Source: Listeria costaricensis
GTDB taxonomy: Bacteria > Bacillota > Bacilli > Lactobacillales > Listeriaceae
Direction: 5' to 3'
DNA: 64,000 bases
Assembly (NCBI RefSeq): GCF_900183385.1
Contig: NZ_FXUT01000001.1
Location: 248,001 to 312,000 of the forward strand
The notes beneath the pieces are model-generated. The model did not search any database, had not been told where the DNA came from, and saw only the letters and a list, made by a program, of their open reading frames with translations. The translations under genes and the position numbers were made by a program. Below, one piece after another: positions 60,275 through 64,000 of the stretch; within the stretch, counting starts at the first letter, position 1; the number at the start of each line of letters is the position of its first letter.

Positions 60275-62902
60275 CTATTTCGCTTCGTACCAAGTATTAC
60301 CATAAGCACTGTCTACTTTAAGCGGTACAGAAAGCTGAACAGCATTTTCCATCACTTCTGGTACGATTTTTTCTAATTGGGCAATTTCTTCTTCTGGTGC
60401 CTCAAAGATCAATTCATCATGTACTTGTAAAAGTAAGTGCGCCTGAAGGTTTTCTGATTTTAAGCGCTCGTTCATGAGGATCATTGCTTTTTTAATGATG
60501 TCAGCAGCACTCCCTTGAATCGGTGTGTTCATGGCCGTCCGTTCTGCAAAACTGCGCACATTAAAGTTGCGGCTGGTGATTTCTGGAATGTAGCGTCTCC
60601 GGTGTAGAATGGTTTCTACATAGCCTTTTTCTTTGGCAAAGCGGACAATATCTGCCATATATTCTTTGACGGCTGGATAGCTCTTAAAATAACGCTCGAT
60701 AAAATCTTTGGCTTCTTTTCGAGTAATGCCTAGATTTTGCGATAAGCCATAGTCTGAAATACCATATACGATGCCAAAATTGACGGCTTTGGCTTGGCGA
60801 CGCATCAGTGAATCTACTTGCTCTTTTTCAACATGGAAAACGTCCATCGCAGTTTTCGTATGGATGTCATAATCATGCTGGAACGCGTAGATCAAGTTCT
60901 CATCTTCGGAAATATGGGCCAGAACACGTAGTTCTACTTGCGAATAATCGGCGGAGAAAATCTTCCAGCCGGGTTCACTTGGAATAAAGACTTCACGAAT
61001 CTTTCTGCCTTCTTCTAGTCGAATCGGGATATTTTGCAGGTTGGGATCCACTGAACTAAGCCGTCCTGTCTGCGTCAATGTTTGGTTAAAGCGGGTATGG
61101 ACTTTTTTCTCAATCGGATCTGTTACTTTTAACAAGCCTTCAATATAGGTCGACTGAATTTTGCCCAGTTGTCTGTAAATCAAGATCTCATCAATAATCG
61201 GATGTTGGCCGGAAAGCGCTTCTAAGACATCGGCAGCAGTCGAGTAGCCCGTTTTCGTTTTTTTGATAACCGGGAGGCCTAAATTTTCAAATAAAACGAT
61301 CCCTAACTGTTTGGGTGAATTAATATTAAACGCTCCGCCAGCAAGGCCGTGAATCGACGTTTCCAGATTGGCCAAACGATTGGCGAGCTCTCCTTTCATT
61401 TCTTCGAGGCGATCCGTATCTACACTCACGCCATATTTTTCCATTTTAGCCAGCACAAATGTAAGCGGAAGTTCGATATCTTCCATCAATTCGAGCTGCT
61501 CATTAGCCTCTAGTTCTTGAGTTAGAATTTTTTCTAGGTTTGCTGTTGCCACAGCTTTTCGTGCTAAATGTTCCCCGATTGCCGCTTCGTCTGGCAGCTT
61601 TCGTTTAGCGCCTTTGCCGTAAACCGCTTCATCCGACTGGACATCTGTTTCCCCATGTCGTTCTGCCACGCTGTAAAAGTCATCGATCGTTTCAGAAGGG
61701 TTCAGCAAATAGGAAGCCAGCATGTCGTCAAAAACAATCCCTGCTGATCGAACGCCAAAACGTTGACTGACGACCGCTACTTTCTTGGCATCATACGTTA
61801 CCTTTTCCGCGTCACTACCAAGCCATGCTGTAAACTCTGGGCTATTTTTTGCCGTTTCTTCGTTAAAATAGTAGGTTCCTTTGTCTGAATGAAGGGCAAA
61901 ACCGATAATGGGTGCCGTATGATAATTGTCACCGTCCATTTCGATATAGAGAGCCGTTTTTTTACCAAAATGTTCCTTTTTTACCACTGCTAACGTTTCA
62001 AAAGAAATTTCTTTCAGTTCCTCGGTTTGTGCTGCGTCGCCTTGTTCAAGATTCTTCAAGATCTGCTTGAACTCAAGCTCTTTTAAAAATGGGATCACTT
62101 TTTCAGGTTGATAGCCTTGATAGGCCGTTTCTTTTAGGTGTGTTTCAATTGGCGCTGAGGTATTAATTGTCGCCAGTTCCTTACTTAAAAGGGCCATTTC
62201 TTTATTTTCAATCACTTTTTCTTTCAATTTCTTGCCGCTGATTTCCTCTGCATGTTCTAGGACAGATTCCACCGTGCCATCGAATTGATGTAACAGCTTG
62301 AGAGCCGTTTTTTCACCTACACTTGGAATGCCGGGGATGTTATCAGAAGAATCGCCCATAAGTCCTTTTAGGTCAATAATTTGCGCTGGTGTCAGTCCGT
62401 ATTTTTCTTGGAGTGTTTCCGGCGTATTGATTTCCATATCTGTAATCCCTTTTTTTGTGATAAAGACAGTGGTTTTATCTGTGGCAAGCTGCGTCAAATC
62501 ACGGTCGCCGGTGATGATAACCGTTTCAAATCCCTCTTGCTCTGCCTCCTTTGCCAAGGTACCGATAATGTCATCTGCTTCATAATCAGCCAGCTCATAG
62601 CGCGGAATATCATACGCATCTAGCAATTGGCGAATCAGTGGAAATTGCTCAGAAAGTTCACTAGGTGTTTTCTGACGACCTCCTTTATATTCTTGATACG
62701 TCTTATGTCTAAAAGTTGTTTTCCCAGCATCAAATGCAACGAGCACATGGTCCGGTTTTTCTTTATCTAAAACATTATTCAGCATCATTGTAAAGCCAAG
62801 AACTGCATTCGTATAAATCCCTTTCTGGCTGGATAAAAGCGGTAACGCATAAAAGGCGCGACTAGCAATACTGTTACCATCTATCAAAATTAATTTACTC
62901 AC
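60275..62902 (-). CDS. polA: DNA polymerase I
   Basis: This 875-residue polymerase has an N-terminal 5'-3' exonuclease (LILIDGNSIASRAFYALP, AFDAGKTTFRH, GDRDLTQLA, GLMGDSSDNIPG) and a middle 3'-5' exonuclease-like domain without the usual acidic motif set. Polymerase motifs A-C are DYSQVELRVLAHIS, RRQAKAVNFGIVYG and LLQVHDELIFE. The start is GTG 62902, with GAGGAGG 9 nt upstream, giving MSKLILIDG. It begins the polA-mutM-coaE-nrdR-dnaB-dnaI series. Confidence 0.97.
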   Translation of the reverse strand: MSKLILIDGNSIASRAFYALPLLSSQKGIYTNAVLGFTMMLNNVLDKEKPDHVLVAFDAGKTTFRHKTYQEYKGGRQKTPSELSEQFPLIRQLLDAYDIPRYELADYEADDIIGTLAKEAEQEGFETVIITGDRDLTQLATDKTTVFITKKGITDMEINTPETLQEKYGLTPAQIIDLKGLMGDSSDNIPGIPSVGEKTALKLLHQFDGTVESVLEHAEEISGKKLKEKVIENKEMALLSKELATINTSAPIETHLKETAYQGYQPEKVIPFLKELEFKQILKNLEQGDAAQTEELKEISFETLAVVKKEHFGKKTALYIEMDGDNYHTAPIIGFALHSDKGTYYFNEETAKNSPEFTAWLGSDAEKVTYDAKKVAVVSQRFGVRSAGIVFDDMLASYLLNPSETIDDFYSVAERHGETDVQSDEAVYGKGAKRKLPDEAAIGEHLARKAVATANLEKILTQELEANEQLELMEDIELPLTFVLAKMEKYGVSVDTDRLEEMKGELANRLANLETSIHGLAGGAFNINSPKQLGIVLFENLGLPVIKKTKTGYSTAADVLEALSGQHPIIDEILIYRQLGKIQSTYIEGLLKVTDPIEKKVHTRFNQTLTQTGRLSSVDPNLQNIPIRLEEGRKIREVFIPSEPGWKIFSADYSQVELRVLAHISEDENLIYAFQHDYDIHTKTAMDVFHVEKEQVDSLMRRQAKAVNFGIVYGISDYGLSQNLGITRKEAKDFIERYFKSYPAVKEYMADIVRFAKEKGYVETILHRRRYIPEITSRNFNVRSFAERTAMNTPIQGSAADIIKKAMILMNERLKSENLQAHLLLQVHDELIFEAPEEEIAQLEKIVPEVMENAVQLSVPLKVDSAYGNTWYEAK

Positions 62903-62997
62903 GGAAAGTGGCCTCCTCATTCAAAATCAGATATATCTATTTTACCATAAGTGCCTGAGCCAAGGAACTTTGGCGCATATTTGGTTTCTTTAACAAA

Positions 62998-63029
62998 AAA
63001 GATGGTCTCCCGATATGGAAACCATCTAA
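62998..63029 (-). terminator. Terminator of the icd unit
   Basis: AGATGGTTTCC / GGGAGACCATCT is followed by TTTTTTG on the minus strand, between icd and polA. Confidence 0.88.
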
Positions 63030-63083
63030 AAGCGAACATTAATTATATAAGGCTAAAATTCAACCCAGAAAAAACATACATTT

Positions 63084-64000
63084 TCAAAATTTATCAATCA
63101 ATCGATCTGCAAATTCCGAACATTTCACTTCTGTCGCTTGATCCATTAATCGAGCGAAATCATACGTCACTGTTTTAGCAGCAATCGTCTGCTCCATCGC
63201 CTCTGTGATCAGCTGAGCCGCCTCATGCCACCCAATATGTTCCAGCATCAAGGTTCCAGAAAGAATCACCGAAGAAGGATTTACTTTGTCGAGGCCAGCA
63301 TATTTTGGCGCTGTTCCATGCGTTGCTTCAAAAATGGCGTGTCCCGTCAAGTAATTGATGTTGGCACCAGGCGCAATCCCGATTCCGCCAACTTGAGCCG
63401 CTAGTGCATCTGAAATATAGTCGCCATTTAAGTTCATCGTCGCAACCACGTCGAATTCAGCCGGACGTGTTAAAATTTGCTGCAAGAAAATATCTGCAAT
63501 CGCATCTTTCACTAACAATTTGCCCGCTGCCAGCGCTTCGGATTGCTTCTTGTCCGCAGCCTCTGCTCCTTCTTGTTCTTTGATACGGTCATATTCATTC
63601 CAAGTAAAGACGCGATCACCAAATTCACGTTCAGCAAGTGCATAGCCCCAATTTTTAAATGCACCTTCTGTAAATTTCATGATATTGCCTTTATGAACGA
63701 GTGTTAATGATTTGCGGCCTTCACTTAGTGCATATTCAATCGCGGCACGCACCAAGCGTTCAGTGCCTTCCTTAGAAACAGGCTTCACACCAATTCCCGA
63801 TGTTTCAGGGAAGCGTATTTTATTGACACCGAATTCAGTTTCCAAAAAGTCGATTAGTTTTTTGGCTTCTTGACTACCTTCTTGAAATTCAATGCCGGCA
63901 TAAATATCTTCTGTATTTTCACGAAAAATTACCATATCTGTGTCTTCTGGCCGTTTCACAGGGGAAGGAACTCCTTTGAAATAACGAACTGGGCGTAAGC
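63084..64000 (-). CDS. icd: NADP-dependent isocitrate dehydrogenase (5' end cut by window)
   Basis: The C-terminal 305 residues are present and the N-terminus lies outside the window. Motifs are [78 protein letters not shown] and [20 protein letters not shown]. The frame stays open to base 64000. It converts isocitrate to 2-oxoglutarate in the cytosol and is normally downstream of citZ in Listeria. Confidence 0.95.
   Translation of the reverse strand, partial: LRPVRYFKGVPSPVKRPEDTDMVIFRENTEDIYAGIEFQEGSQEAKKLIDFLETEFGVNKIRFPETSGIGVKPVSKEGTERLVRAAIEYALSEGRKSLTLVHKGNIMKFTEGAFKNWGYALAEREFGDRVFTWNEYDRIKEQEGAEAADKKQSEALAAGKLLVKDAIADIFLQQILTRPAEFDVVATMNLNGDYISDALAAQVGGIGIAPGANINYLTGHAIFEATHGTAPKYAGLDKVNPSSVILSGTLMLEHIGWHEAAQLITEAMEQTIAAKTVTYDFARLMDQATEVKCSEFADRLIDKF

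Overview
The window is chromosomal DNA from a Listeria-like member of the Listeriaceae. The main evidence is gene order. Two long blocks match Listeria monocytogenes as I remember it: opuC - bilE - murB - vanZ-like - mdrL/ladR - pflA - glpP - mutL/mutS - ricA - ymdB - GNAT, then pheA - obg - glpKF - rpmA/prp/rplU - rng - minDC - mreDCB - radC - comC - folC - valS - hemLBDCA - engB - thrS - dnaI/dnaB - nrdR - coaE - mutM - polA - icd. Several of the protein sequences look clearly diverged from L. monocytogenes, so a more distant Listeria species is likely. I saw no tRNA, rRNA, CRISPR array, insertion sequence or prophage.

Layout. 1-2.9 kb: the end of an ABC-F gene, a YjbR-family gene and a TPP-riboswitch-controlled thiT. 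3-10.2 kb: two compatible-solute/bile-type ABC systems pointing at each other, the four-gene opuC operon behind a SigB-like promoter and the two-gene bilE operon, with an unrecognised coiled-coil gene between them. 10.3-16 kb: murB, an AI-2E-family membrane protein, a phosphodiesterase-like enzyme, an Atg22/UMF1-type transporter, a VanZ-family protein and an unknown gene. 16-21.4 kb is the most accessory part: a 48-residue basic protein behind a perfect Zur box, a NusG-domain-II membrane protein, an orphan SUKH (SMI1/KNR4) protein, the mdrL/ladR drug-efflux pair with a phased operator array, and an LPXTG-anchored leucine-rich-repeat protein. 21.5-29.5 kb: pflA without pflB, glpP, mutL-mutS, ricA, ymdB and an acetyltransferase. 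29.5-64 kb: a dense minus-strand housekeeping block covering phenylalanine synthesis, ribosome assembly, glycerol use, division-site placement and cell shape, folate, Val- and Thr-tRNA charging, haem synthesis and replication/repair, ending in a partial icd.

Regulation is unusually readable here. There is a TPP riboswitch, two T-boxes (valS, thrS), an L21 leader, a GlpP-type leader terminator plus cre site before glpFK (with glpP itself in the window), a SigB promoter, a Zur box and LadR operators.

Items most worth a second look are the Zur-controlled 48-aa protein, the three-site ladR/mdrL operator phased at 16 bp, a comC gene broken at a T7 homopolymer, loss of pflB next to pflA, an inferred inversion junction between the GNAT gene and pheA, and a PrfA-box-like core inside the bilE promoter.
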